Shown here: one piece after another, positions 34,820-43,970 of the stretch
Position numbering within the stretch: the stretch's first letter is position 1
Layout: every line of letters begins with the position of its first letter
From: Anaerolineales bacterium
GTDB lineage: Bacteria > Chloroflexota > Anaerolineae > JAAEKA01
NCBI GenBank assembly: GCA_020634615.1
Contig: JACKBI010000005.1
Span: forward strand, 62,001-126,000
DNA: 64,000 nucleotides
Reading direction: 5' to 3'
Translations under genes and position numbers: made by a program
The notes under the pieces: model-generated
The model's database searches: none
What the model was told of the DNA's origin: nothing
The model's input: the letters and a program-made list of their open reading frames with translations, nothing else

Positions 34820-36454
34820 ATGAAACGCAAGACACTTCCGTTGATCGCGCTCGTCGTCGTGCTGATGATTATCAGCAGCGGCCTCACGCTGGCTGCCCCG
34901 GCAGCCCCGACCGCCGAATGGCAAAGCAAGGTCGATCCCTGGGTGCTGAACACCGCCCGCGCCGAAGGACAGACCGAATTCCTGGTCTTCATGGCCGATC
35001 AGGCCGACCTCAGCGCCGCCGACGCCCTGTCCACCAAGCTGGAAAAGGGCACCTATGTCTACGAAACCCTGAGCAGCAAGGCTGCCGAAACGCAGGGACC
35101 TGTGATTGATGCCCTGAAGGCACAGGGCGTCGAATACCGCTCCTACTGGGTTGCCAACATGATCTGGGTACGTGGTGGAATGGACACCGTCGAGGCCATA
35201 GCGCGTCGGGCTGACGTTGCCCGCGTCAATGCCAATCCCACCGTGCACATGGACGGCCCCGTGACCCAGGGCGCTGTTTCCGGCGCCGACTCACCCAGCG
35301 TCATTGAGTGGAACATCACCAAGGTCAACGCACCGCAGGTCTGGGCTGCCGGCTTCACCGGCCAGGGCGCAGTCGTCGGTGGCCAGGACACCGGCTACCA
35401 GTGGGATCATCCGGCGCTGAAGAACCAGTACCGCGGTTGGAATGGCAGTAGCGCAGATCACGATTACAGTTGGCATGATTCCATCCATTCCGGCGGCGGT
35501 GTCTGCGGTGCCGACTCCGCATTCCCCTGCGACGACCACGGCCATGGTACGCACACCATGGGCACCATGGTCGGTGACGATGGCGGCACCAACCAGATCG
35601 GTATGGCGCCCGGCGCGCGCTGGATCGGCTGCCGCAACATGAATCAGGGCAACGGAACCCCCACTACCTACAGCGAATGCTACCAGTGGTTTATCGCCCC
35701 GACCACCGTCGCAGGTACCAATCCTGACCCCGCTATGGCTCCGGATGTGATCAACAACTCCTGGGGCTGTCCGGTCAGCGAGGGCTGCACCGACCCCAAC
35801 GTCATGCTCACCATCGTCGACAACGTGCGTGCGGCTGGCATCATGACCGTCCACAGCGCCGGCAACAGCGGCTCGGCGTGCAGCACGGTCAACGAACCGT
35901 CGGCGATCTACGACTCATCCTACTCGGTCGGCGCGACCAGCAGTACCGATGCCATTGCCAGCTTCAGCAGCCGCGGCCCCGTAACCGTGGATGGCAGCAA
36001 CCGCCTCAAGCCCGACATCTCGGCACCGGGCGTCGGCATTCGCTCCAGCTACCCTGGCAGCACGTACGCCAGCGGCTGGAGTGGCACCAGCATGGCCGGC
36101 CCGCACGTCGCCGGACTTGTGGCGCTGCTGATCTCAGCACGCCCCGACTGGGCTGGCAACGTGGATCAACTCGAGAACACCATCAATTCAACCGCCATTG
36201 GCCTGACAACTGCGCAGCAATGTGGCACTGTTCCCGGTTCGCAGATCCCCAACAATACCTTTGGCTACGGTCGTATCGACGCCTTCGCCGCATACCAGGC
36301 GGCCGTGATCCCGACTGCCGTGTCGCTGAGCGACTTCTCCGGCAGTCCGGCAGCCATGCCTGCCAGTGCTCTGCCGATGCTGGCACTGCCGGCGGTCACA
36401 GGACTCGCGCTGGCCGGCGCCTATGTCGCCAGCAAGCGGCGCCGCAGCAGCTAG
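34820..36454 (+). CDS. S8 subtilisin-like peptidase with C-terminal membrane anchor
   Basis: 544 residues. A signal peptide (basic MKRK, hydrophobic core, Ala-rich site at about 25) is followed by an I9-like propeptide (about 35-150). The catalytic triad is Asp in GGQDTGYQWDHP (about 190), His in HGHGTHTMG (about 243) and Ser in GTSMAGPHVAG (about 421); paired cysteines suggest disulfides. The C-terminus has a hydrophobic helix followed by SKRRRSS, an anchor-plus-basic-tail arrangement like sorted surface proteins but without LPXTG. GAGGAG precedes ATG 34820. It should degrade proteins at the outer face of the membrane. Two terminators follow. Confidence 0.9.
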   Translation: MKRKTLPLIALVVVLMIISSGLTLAAPAAPTAEWQSKVDPWVLNTARAEGQTEFLVFMADQADLSAADALSTKLEKGTYVYETLSSKAAETQGPVIDALKAQGVEYRSYWVANMIWVRGGMDTVEAIARRADVARVNANPTVHMDGPVTQGAVSGADSPSVIEWNITKVNAPQVWAAGFTGQGAVVGGQDTGYQWDHPALKNQYRGWNGSSADHDYSWHDSIHSGGGVCGADSAFPCDDHGHGTHTMGTMVGDDGGTNQIGMAPGARWIGCRNMNQGNGTPTTYSECYQWFIAPTTVAGTNPDPAMAPDVINNSWGCPVSEGCTDPNVMLTIVDNVRAAGIMTVHSAGNSGSACSTVNEPSAIYDSSYSVGATSSTDAIASFSSRGPVTVDGSNRLKPDISAPGVGIRSSYPGSTYASGWSGTSMAGPHVAGLVALLISARPDWAGNVDQLENTINSTAIGLTTAQQCGTVPGSQIPNNTFGYGRIDAFAAYQAAVIPTAVSLSDFSGSPAAMPASALPMLALPAVTGLALAGAYVASKRRRSS

Positions 36455-36462
36455 ATAACACA

Positions 36463-36497
36463 AGGACTGCCGGTCTTTCCGAAAGACTGGCAGTCCT
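36463..36497 (+). terminator. stem-loop terminator 1 after subtilase
   Basis: A 17-bp stem with one wobble (36463-36479 with 36481-36497) begins 9 nt after the stop codon. Confidence 0.65.
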
Positions 36498-36510
36498 GAG
36501 AAGTGACCTC

Positions 36511-36540
36511 AAAGGCCGGCAGCACGCCGGCCTTTTTCTT
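36511..36540 (+). terminator. intrinsic terminator 2 after subtilase
   Basis: AAAGGCCGGC / GCCGGCCTTT with a 5-nt loop, followed by TTCTT. It is the second of two tandem hairpins. Confidence 0.75.
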
Positions 36541-36622
36541 GTACGCGAAGTTTCATTGCCTCCTGGCGTCCCCTTCCACACGCTTCCCACAGCCCTTCCA
36601 CATCTTCTCCATACTCGCTTGC

Positions 36623-36718
36623 TATACTGCTAAGTAGATAAGCAAAACGCCTGCGGCGATGCAGGCGAGATCAAACAAGCAGATGTCACGGCGGAAAGCC
36701 GGACGCAATCTCGAGAGG
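36623..36718 (+). promoter_or_regulatory. structured 5' leader of the small secreted protein
   Basis: After a possible -10 box TATACT (36623-36628) the leader can fold as GCCTGC/GCAGGC (36649-36666), a closing stem GAGAT (36667-36671) with ATCTC (36708-36712), and an inner hairpin GTCACGGC-GGAAA-GCCGGAC. GGACGCAA beside CAAAC recalls part of the c-di-GMP-I (GEMM) core, but the 3' half of that fold is absent. The closing stem abuts the ribosome-binding site GAGAGGT. Confidence 0.3.
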
Positions 36719-36725
36719 TAACAAG

Positions 36726-37448
36726 ATGAACACTAACTGGAAGCGTGTAGGATTGACGGCATCGGCGCTGGCAATGTCAGCAGTAACGGTTTTCGCAGGT
36801 GCAGCATTCGCACAGGGCAATGGCCCTGGCAATGCTAACACCCAAGGGTACGGAAATGCCCAGAGCTATGGTTCTGCCAACGCTGGTACGCCGGTCTACG
36901 GACAGGCGTACCAGTACGGCAACGGCAGCGGCAGTGTGGGAACCGGCTACGGCCTGGCAACCCGTGGCGCCTGGGGCGGGCCAGACAACTCGCTGACAGC
37001 GGTCGCCGCCGAGGTGATCGGTATCGAGCAGACCGATCTGGTGGCTGAGCTGACCGCCGGCGCCACCATCGCCGATGTGGCTGCCGAGTACAACGTGGAT
37101 GCGCAGGCCATCATCGATGCCTACGTGCAGCCCCGCACCGACACGCTGGACGCCGCCCTGGCGGCCGCCCGGATCACGCAGGACCAGGCCGACGCGATGC
37201 TGGCCCAGATGGAAGCTCAGGTCAGCGATCAACTGACCGGGGCCTGGGAAGCCCAGGGCAACGGCTATGGCAACGGCACCTGTGACGGCACGTGCAGCGG
37301 CACCCCCGGACAGAGTGGGTCTGGACCGAACTGGGACGACGCTGATGGCGATGGCGCCTGTGACAACTACGGCACCATGCAGCAGCAGAACGCTCGTGGC
37401 AGCCGGGGTGGCGGAATGGGCGCCCGTGGCGGACGCGGATCGCTGTAA
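36726..37448 (+). CDS. small exported protein, Gly/Asn/Tyr-rich with a helical core
   Basis: 240 residues, not assigned to a named family. A signal peptide (about 1-29, ending AFAQG) leads into a low-complexity Gly/Asn/Tyr/Gln region. A helical middle (about 85-170) is spaced like the DUF2680-type repeats found in secreted Gram-positive proteins (TIADVAAEYNVDAQAIIDAY, then an ITQDQADAML unit). A Cys-rich piece CDGTCSG, a single calcium-type loop DDADGDGACDN and an Arg/Gly-rich tail follow. GAGAGGT precedes the ATG. It stands alone between terminators. Confidence 0.7.
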   Translation: MNTNWKRVGLTASALAMSAVTVFAGAAFAQGNGPGNANTQGYGNAQSYGSANAGTPVYGQAYQYGNGSGSVGTGYGLATRGAWGGPDNSLTAVAAEVIGIEQTDLVAELTAGATIADVAAEYNVDAQAIIDAYVQPRTDTLDAALAAARITQDQADAMLAQMEAQVSDQLTGAWEAQGNGYGNGTCDGTCSGTPGQSGSGPNWDDADGDGACDNYGTMQQQNARGSRGGGMGARGGRGSL

Positions 37449-37490
37449 TCGAACCAGGAGACCCAGGGGTACGGTCACGAGACCGCCCCA

Positions 37491-37527
37491 GCAAAGCGAG
37501 GCCGGCATTGCGCCGGCCTCGCTTTGC
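37491..37527. terminator. perfect 16-bp stem bidirectional terminator
   Basis: GCAAAGCGAGGCCGGC / GCCGGCCTCGCTTTGC around a 5-nt loop. Confidence 0.75.
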
Positions 37528-37536
37528 GTATACGCC

Positions 37537-37638
37537 ATCCCGTCACTCCCGCGGAGGCGGGAGTCCAGAGCCTTGTCTGGTCGAGAAAGCAACATCTGCG
37601 CAACCACGTTCTGGATGCCCGCCTGCGCGGGCATGACG
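37537..37638. repeat. 102-bp direct repeat, copy 1
   Basis: It starts ATCCCGTCACTCCCGCGG and ends GCGCGGGCATGACG, with outer arms complementary to each other. It matches the style of a widespread CCCGTCAtTCCCGCGnnnGCGGGAnTCCAG interspersed palindrome. Confidence 0.8.
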
Positions 37639-37666
37639 CGGCGCCGCAGCCAGATGCATCCACACT

Positions 37667-37768
37667 ATCCCGTCACTCCCGCGGAGGCGGGAGTCCAGAG
37701 CCTTGTCTGGTCGAGAAAGCAGCATCTACGCGACCACGTTTTGGATGCCCGCCTGCGCGGGCATGACG
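37667..37768. repeat. 102-bp direct repeat, copy 2
   Basis: Same orientation, period 130 bp, differing from copy 1 at only a few bases (for example AACATCTGCGCAAC versus AGCATCTACGCGAC). A 28-bp spacer separates the copies. Confidence 0.8.
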
Positions 37769-37787
37769 GGCGAAGGGGCGCGCAGTA

Positions 37788-38015
37788 TCAGCGACGAAAG
37801 ATCCGCAGCAGCAGGTTCAGAACGAGCGTCAGCAGCACAGAAATGACGATCATGGACGCAAGCGGGATGAAAACGGTGACCGACTCACCCTGGATGCGGA
37901 TGTTTCCCGGCAGCCTGGCCAGCCATGTCAACCCGCCGGCCCAGATAACAAGACCGATCACCACCAGCGCCACACCCATCAGAACCACCAGCAAACCGAT
38001 CTGTTGGTTGCTCAC
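37788..38015 (-). CDS. DUF2905 family small membrane protein
   Basis: 75 residues with two transmembrane helices (about 6-27 and 48-70) separated by LPGNIRIQGESVTVFIPL, the hallmark loop of DUF2905. Function is unknown. It starts with GTG at 38015 preceded by GGAGGA; the start abuts the stop of the upstream YgjP-like gene, so the two are co-translated. Family length is about 70 residues. Confidence 0.8.
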   Translation of the reverse strand: MSNQQIGLLVVLMGVALVVIGLVIWAGGLTWLARLPGNIRIQGESVTVFIPLASMIVISVLLTLVLNLLLRIFRR

Positions 38016-38016
38016 G

Positions 38017-38511
38017 TCAGTCCTCCACGATCTCCAGCCCGGCTGCCATCAGGTAGCCGCGGGCACGCTCGGTGCGCGGGTACTGGTTGACCAGTCGCCA
38101 GAAGCTTGCGCCGTGGTTCGCCTCCAGCAGATGTGCCAGTTCGTGGACAAGTACATAGTCCAGCACGAATCCGGGCATCGTGGCAAGCCGGTGCGAAATA
38201 CGAATCGTCCCCTGTCCGGGCGTGCAGCTTCCGAAGCGCGTGTTCTGGTTATCCACCCAACGCACCGATTGCCAGCGTAACTTGCCGTTGAAGTACTGGC
38301 GGTTCAACTCGCGGGCGCGCCGCTCAAGATCGGCGTCGCTGAGCGCCTGTTTGTCGCGGCGTCGCTGCCAGCGTTCCATCAGCTTCTGCACGACCGGCTC
38401 CAGCTCGGAGTCGCTCATGTGCGCCGGCGCCCGTACTTCGAATACCCCGTCAACCTCGCGTGCGCTGACGGTCTTGGCGCGCTTCCGGCTGCGAACAATC
38501 CTGGTTTCCAT
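38017..38511 (-). CDS. YgjP/DUF45-type zinc metallopeptidase
   Basis: 164 residues. VHELAHLLEANHGASFW gives the HExxH zinc site with a downstream His, and NQNTRFGSCTPGQGTIRIS is the family's conserved strand region (WGSC type in relatives). Members are cytoplasmic, SprT-like in fold, with unknown substrates. I chose ATG 38511; the frame continues to a TTG. The start is 5 nt past the stop of the methyltransferase gene, so methyltransferase, peptidase and DUF2905 form one operon. Confidence 0.85.
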   Translation of the reverse strand: METRIVRSRKRAKTVSAREVDGVFEVRAPAHMSDSELEPVVQKLMERWQRRRDKQALSDADLERRARELNRQYFNGKLRWQSVRWVDNQNTRFGSCTPGQGTIRISHRLATMPGFVLDYVLVHELAHLLEANHGASFWRLVNQYPRTERARGYLMAAGLEIVED

Positions 38512-38516
38512 GGGCC

Positions 38517-39287
38517 TCAACGCTGGATGTAGAACAGCTCGGTCGTATACAGAAACTCGACGATGCCGTTCTCATTGTACCGGTCAAACGCTGCGCGCAG
38601 GCCGGTCATCAGTGGTTCGTAGTTGGGATGGCCCGGCAGCGGCGCGTAGGAGGAAGACATCAACCGGCCCGTCACGCCTGCCAGGTCGAACCGCTGCCGG
38701 TTGTCGAAGGTCACCCGTCCCACATCGCCACCGAAGACGCGTTGCAGCGCAGAGGGATCGACCTGTTTGTGGTTGACCGCGGCATAGTCGACCGCATACG
38801 TTTGCAGCAGGCGTTCGTATTCGCTCAGGAAGGGCGTCGTGTCTGTCTGGCGGTCATTCCAGACCAATGCAATCCAGCCGGCCGGCCGCAGAATACGCTC
38901 GAACTCGCGGCGCGTCAGGTCGTGATTGAACCAGTGAAACGCCTGGCCGGCCGTGACGAAGTCAACACTGGTATCCGCGAGAGTCGTTGCCTCTGCACGG
39001 GCAGACAGACTGGTGAAGTTCGGAAAGCCGATCAGCAGTTGCTCCGCCGCTGCCCGCATCTCCGCGTTTGGTTCCACACCGTAAACCTGGTTGCCATTCT
39101 CCAGGAACAGCCGGCTCAGCAAGCCAGTGCCCGAGCCGATGTCGGCGATCACAGATTGCGCCGACAGGCCGCATTCGCGGGTCAGAAAGGCAATCATCTC
39201 GCTGGGGTAGCTGGGTCGATAGCCCACGTAGTCAGCGACACGGCTGGAAAAGCGAGTGGTTGCATCAGATGCGACGGATGGTGTCAT
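38517..39287 (-). CDS. class I SAM-dependent methyltransferase
   Basis: 256 residues. The SAM-binding motif I is VIADIGSGTGLLSRLF (about 44-59), with GVEPNAEM as motif II and FVTAGQAFHWFNHD as the post-motif region of the UbiE/Methyltransf_11 type. The substrate is not readable. ATG 39287 follows AAGGGA; an in-frame extension to 39437 lacks a signal. First gene of a three-gene minus-strand operon. Confidence 0.85.
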   Translation of the reverse strand: MTPSVASDATTRFSSRVADYVGYRPSYPSEMIAFLTRECGLSAQSVIADIGSGTGLLSRLFLENGNQVYGVEPNAEMRAAAEQLLIGFPNFTSLSARAEATTLADTSVDFVTAGQAFHWFNHDLTRREFERILRPAGWIALVWNDRQTDTTPFLSEYERLLQTYAVDYAAVNHKQVDPSALQRVFGGDVGRVTFDNRQRFDLAGVTGRLMSSSYAPLPGHPNYEPLMTGLRAAFDRYNENGIVEFLYTTELFYIQR

Positions 39288-39520
39288 GGTCCCTTTTCTT
39301 TCCACGGCTTGCTTCAGCCCGCTTTGTGTTGCCAAACGAAACGACTCAACCGCAGCAGTGCGGCCAGTATACCAAACCGCCGCCGCGTTCGCCAAGTTGG
39401 GGCGGCAGCTGTTTTCGGTCCAGTTGACAGCCAGCACTGCCTGGTGTTACGATTCAGTCAGCAAACATTTCACGGGGATCGTCATTCAGACGCACAGACT
39501 GGCACCAAAGGAGGTGCACC

Positions 39521-40000
39521 ATGCTACACATCGATCTTTCCGGCAATACGCTGGGAATCCAGACCATTAATCTCGTCATCGCCGCGGTGTTGGGCGGTCT
39601 GATCGGGCTGGAACGCGAAACGGGGCACCGGCCCGCCGGGCTGCGCACCAACATGCTGGTGGCAGTCGGGTCGGCGCTGTTCACCATGCTTTCGTTGCAC
39701 GCGTTTCCCGGCATCGGCGACAAGGGGCGGGTGGCGGCCCAGATCGTCAGCGGCATCGGCTTTCTGGGCGCTGGCACGCTCTGGCGCTCGCAGGACGAAG
39801 TCAAGGGACTGACTACGGCGGCCGGGCTGTGGACCGTGGCGGCTATTGGCATGGCGGTCGGCGCAGGGCTGGGATTGCTGGCGTTGAGCGCTACCATCAT
39901 CGTGCTGGTCATCCTGACGCTCATGATGCGTTTCGAAAAAACCTTCATGCGGATCACAACTGCGCGCGACAAGAGCGCCGGCAACGAAAGCAACAGCTAG
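39521..40000 (+). CDS. MgtC/SapB family membrane protein
   Basis: 159 residues with four to five transmembrane helices. The N-terminal half carries the MgtC signature: LIGLERE, HRPAGLRTNMLVAVGSA and GIGFLGAGTL. MgtC family proteins are associated with magnesium limitation and, in pathogens, inhibition of F-ATPase; here a Mg/envelope homeostasis role is inferred. It lacks the C-terminal ACT-like domain of longer MgtC. A strong ribosome-binding site (AAAGGAGGTG) precedes the ATG. Confidence 0.85.
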   Translation: MLHIDLSGNTLGIQTINLVIAAVLGGLIGLERETGHRPAGLRTNMLVAVGSALFTMLSLHAFPGIGDKGRVAAQIVSGIGFLGAGTLWRSQDEVKGLTTAAGLWTVAAIGMAVGAGLGLLALSATIIVLVILTLMMRFEKTFMRITTARDKSAGNESNS

Positions 40001-40103
40001 CACAGGTCATGGGTGCCGTTCAGCCGGGCGTGGCAGACGTATCTCCGGCCGAATCGGCGCCTTCCTGGCTGGTTGAGAGCTCGCATGAAAAGTGTCATGG
40101 GCA

Positions 40104-40189
40104 GACCTCGGAAGTCGATGACTGATCGTCACGACTGCTCTCCCATTGCTCGAATGCGTTCTGGCCGTGGTTCGTAGACTTCCGAGGTC
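40104..40189. repeat. 86-bp inverted-repeat element, copy 2
   Basis: Ends GACCTCGGAAGTC and GACTTCCGAGGTC (13-bp perfect inverted repeat). It has the same length and end pattern as the element at 2741-2826. It lies between mgtC and the dnaG promoter. Confidence 0.7.
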
Positions 40190-40245
40190 GGAGCGGATGC
40201 TTCTTCGAATAGTTACTGAAACCCGTTGAGGGAAAACGGGCCGAA

Positions 40246-40274
40246 TTGACAGCGTTGCCGCGCGTTCGTATAAT
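40246..40274 (+). promoter_or_regulatory. consensus sigma-70 promoter of dnaG-rpoD
   Basis: TTGACA (40246-40251), exactly 17 nt, TATAAT (40269-40274), 75 nt before dnaG. Both boxes match the consensus fully. Confidence 0.85.
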
Positions 40275-40348
40275 TCACCCTGTTGAAGAGCACGGCCATC
40301 GCATCTGATGACCGTCACCCAATCGACCAAGGTCACACCCAGTAACAC

Positions 40349-42331
40349 ATGAGCATAGCCGAGGAGATCAAGGACCGGCTCGACATTGTCGATGTTGTCT
40401 CCGCCTACGTGCCACTTCGCAAGGCCGGTCGGGTTTACAAGGCGTTGTGCCCGTTCCACCAGGAGAAGACGCCTTCGTTCGTGGTCTTCCCGGAGAGCGG
40501 CACATGGCGCTGCTTTGGCGCGTGCGGCACGGGAGGTGATCTCTTTGCGTTCGTCATGAAGCGGGAGAACCTGGATTTCCGCGAGGCGTTGGAACTGCTG
40601 GCGCCAAAAGCCGGCGTTAGTCTGGCGCCGCCTGACCAGGAAACCTCCGAGCGCGATCAATATCTCGACAAACTGCGTGAGATCAACCAGGCTGCGGCCC
40701 TGTTTTTTCACAGCCAGCTTCAGCAAAGCCCGGCCGGCGCAGTCGCCCGCGATTATCTCGACAAACGCGGGTTGGACAGCGCTATCATCGATAAATTCCA
40801 GCTTGGCTACGCGCCCGAAGCATGGGACGGCCTGCTGAGCTATCTGCGTCAGGCCGGACGCGGGTACGAGCTGGCAGATATTCTGGCGGCCGGGCTGATC
40901 ATCGAGCGCGAGTACGAGGACACCGGGCGTGTCAGTCACTACGACCGGTTTCGCCAGCGTGTCATGGTGCCGATTCGCGATATACGCGGCCAGGTTATCG
41001 GCTTCGGCGCGCGCGCGTTGACGGGTGACCAGCAGCCCAAGTACCTTAATACTTCGCAGACTCCGCTGTTCGACAAGTCGAGCATCCTGTTTGGCCTCGA
41101 CGCGGCCCGCCAGGCCATTCGGGCCAAGGGCAAGGCCATTATCGTCGAAGGTTACATGGACGTGCTGGCCTGTCACCAGTTCGGTGAGGGCAACGTGGTG
41201 GCCAGCATGGGGACAGCGTTGACGGAGCAGCAGCTTAAGCAACTGCGCCGTTACACCGACACCATCGTGTTGGCGCTGGATGCCGATACGGCCGGCCAGG
41301 CAGCCACGCTGCGCGGTATCTCTCAGGCTCGTGAGTCGTTGGACCGCGAGTGGATGCCCAGCCTTGATCCGCGCGGCATGTTGCGTTTCGAGGCACGTCT
41401 GGCAGCCGACTTGCGTATAATGACTCTGCCGGAAGGGCAGGATCCTGATGATGTCATGCGCAGCGACCCGGAGGACCATGGTCGAACGTGGCGATCCCTG
41501 GTGGACGCTGCGCAACCGGTTGTGGACTTCTATTTCGATCTCGTGCGCCAGACCGAGGATCTGAACTCGGCCCAGGGCAAGTCGGCGGCCGTGGACCAGT
41601 TGGCGCCACTGATACTGGAAGTTTCCAGCGAGATTCAGCGGGCACACTATGCGCAGCAGCTCGCCCGGCTGGTGCAAACGGATGAACGTACCATCGAGCG
41701 TGACCTGCTTCGCCGCGCTTCGCCGCAACGGGCTGTCAAGCGGCAACTGCCGCCAGATATCGACACGCCTCCCATCGAGGCCGACCCGGATCAGCCAGCG
41801 CCGGCCAGAACGCCAGCCCGCAAACCGAAGGCGTTGGGCAACAGCCATGCCATCCATCTGCTGGCGCTGCTGGTGCTCCAGCCGGGCATCTTTCCGCACC
41901 TCCAGTCCGAACTGGTCGAACTGGGCGTGGGCTCGCTGGATGAGGATGATTTCAGCCGGTCCGAGGAAAGGTCCGTCTGTGCAGCTCTGCTGGCAGGTCA
42001 ACTGGACGTCGCAGACGAGTGGATCGACTCTGACCTGGCCTGGCAGATCGAACAATTGCGCGCCTATGGCCAGCGTTGGCCGGAACTTTCGCAGCAACAG
42101 CTTCTCAAGGATCTGGTCGATACGGTGCTGCGGCTGCGTATCGATAACCTGGAGACCCGCACTCGCGCGCTGCCTTCTCTGGCACAGGACGCAGAGTCCG
42201 AAGGCAACCAGGAAGATGCCATGATCTATCGCCAATTGCAAGGTGAGTTGAGCCAGCATCGCCGCAGCCTTGAACAGACCCTTAATATCCGTACTTACGC
42301 GGGCCGTCGCAAGATGACGCCAAGTCTCTGA
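40349..42331 (+). CDS. dnaG: DNA primase
   Basis: 660 residues, normal for DnaG, which makes RNA primers at the replication fork. The CHC2-type zinc finger uses C34, H37, C55 and C59. The catalytic TOPRIM region has IIVEGYMDVLA (about 265) and VLALDADTAG (about 310). The C-terminal DnaB-interaction region is present but diverged and includes a Pro/Arg linker near 470-495. No good ribosome-binding site precedes the ATG. The gene sits 76 nt upstream of rpoD, the classical macromolecular-synthesis order without rpsU. Confidence 0.96.
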   Translation: MSIAEEIKDRLDIVDVVSAYVPLRKAGRVYKALCPFHQEKTPSFVVFPESGTWRCFGACGTGGDLFAFVMKRENLDFREALELLAPKAGVSLAPPDQETSERDQYLDKLREINQAAALFFHSQLQQSPAGAVARDYLDKRGLDSAIIDKFQLGYAPEAWDGLLSYLRQAGRGYELADILAAGLIIEREYEDTGRVSHYDRFRQRVMVPIRDIRGQVIGFGARALTGDQQPKYLNTSQTPLFDKSSILFGLDAARQAIRAKGKAIIVEGYMDVLACHQFGEGNVVASMGTALTEQQLKQLRRYTDTIVLALDADTAGQAATLRGISQARESLDREWMPSLDPRGMLRFEARLAADLRIMTLPEGQDPDDVMRSDPEDHGRTWRSLVDAAQPVVDFYFDLVRQTEDLNSAQGKSAAVDQLAPLILEVSSEIQRAHYAQQLARLVQTDERTIERDLLRRASPQRAVKRQLPPDIDTPPIEADPDQPAPARTPARKPKALGNSHAIHLLALLVLQPGIFPHLQSELVELGVGSLDEDDFSRSEERSVCAALLAGQLDVADEWIDSDLAWQIEQLRAYGQRWPELSQQQLLKDLVDTVLRLRIDNLETRTRALPSLAQDAESEGNQEDAMIYRQLQGELSQHRRSLEQTLNIRTYAGRRKMTPSL

Positions 42332-42407
42332 GCGTATTGACGACCCGGAACCCATCAGCGTCTCGTTAAATAGATTGGACCTGTGTACCAACATTGAGCA
42401 CCCTAGG

Positions 42408-43712
<1,305 letters not shown>

Positions 43713-43715
43713 ATC

Positions 43716-43743
43716 TTGACAGTGATCAAGGTTGCGGTATAAT
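43716..43743 (+). promoter_or_regulatory. sigma-70 promoter of tRNA-Asn
   Basis: TTGACA (43716-43721), 16 nt, TATAAT (43738-43743), 27 nt before the tRNA. It begins only 3 nt after the rpoD stop. Confidence 0.8.
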
Positions 43744-43770
43744 TCACGGTGCCTTTGGGCAATAACACAA

Positions 43771-43843
43771 TCCTGCGTAGCTCAATCGGCAGAGCAACCG
43801 GCTGTTAACCGGTTGGTTCCTAGTTCGAGTCTAGGCGCAGGAG
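43771..43843 (+). tRNA. tRNA-Asn (anticodon GTT)
   Basis: A 73-nt cloverleaf: acceptor TCCTGCG/CGCAGGA, D-arm GCTC/GAGC, anticodon arm ACCGG-CTGTTAA-CCGGT with GTT at 43804-43806, T-arm CCTAG/CTAGG with TTCGAGT loop, discriminator G. CCA is not encoded. Confidence 0.97.
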
Positions 43844-43847
43844 CACG

Positions 43848-43874
43848 AAAGCGGTAGCGATGAGCTGCCGCTTT
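43848..43874 (+). terminator. terminator of tRNA-Asn
   Basis: AAAGCGGTAGC / GCTGCCGCTTT (one wobble), 5-nt loop, then TTCT. Confidence 0.75.
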
Positions 43875-43915
43875 TCTATTCCCAACGCAACTGACGTTTG
43901 ATTCGACCCGGCATG

Positions 43916-43953
43916 AAAAACGCCCCTGTGTGCAAAAACACAGGGGCGTTTTT
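43916..43953. terminator. bidirectional terminator
   Basis: AAAAACGCCCCTGTG / CACAGGGGCGTTTTT perfect 15-bp stem; A- and T-runs on both sides serve the tRNA strand and the convergent trpB gene. Confidence 0.85.
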
Positions 43954-43970
43954 CGTGTCGTTATGACTTC

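Noticed and set aside
37537..37768. Two similar units with a 28-bp spacer, considered as a minimal CRISPR array
   Set aside because: The repeat units are 102 bp and internally palindromic, only two copies exist, and no cas genes are present.
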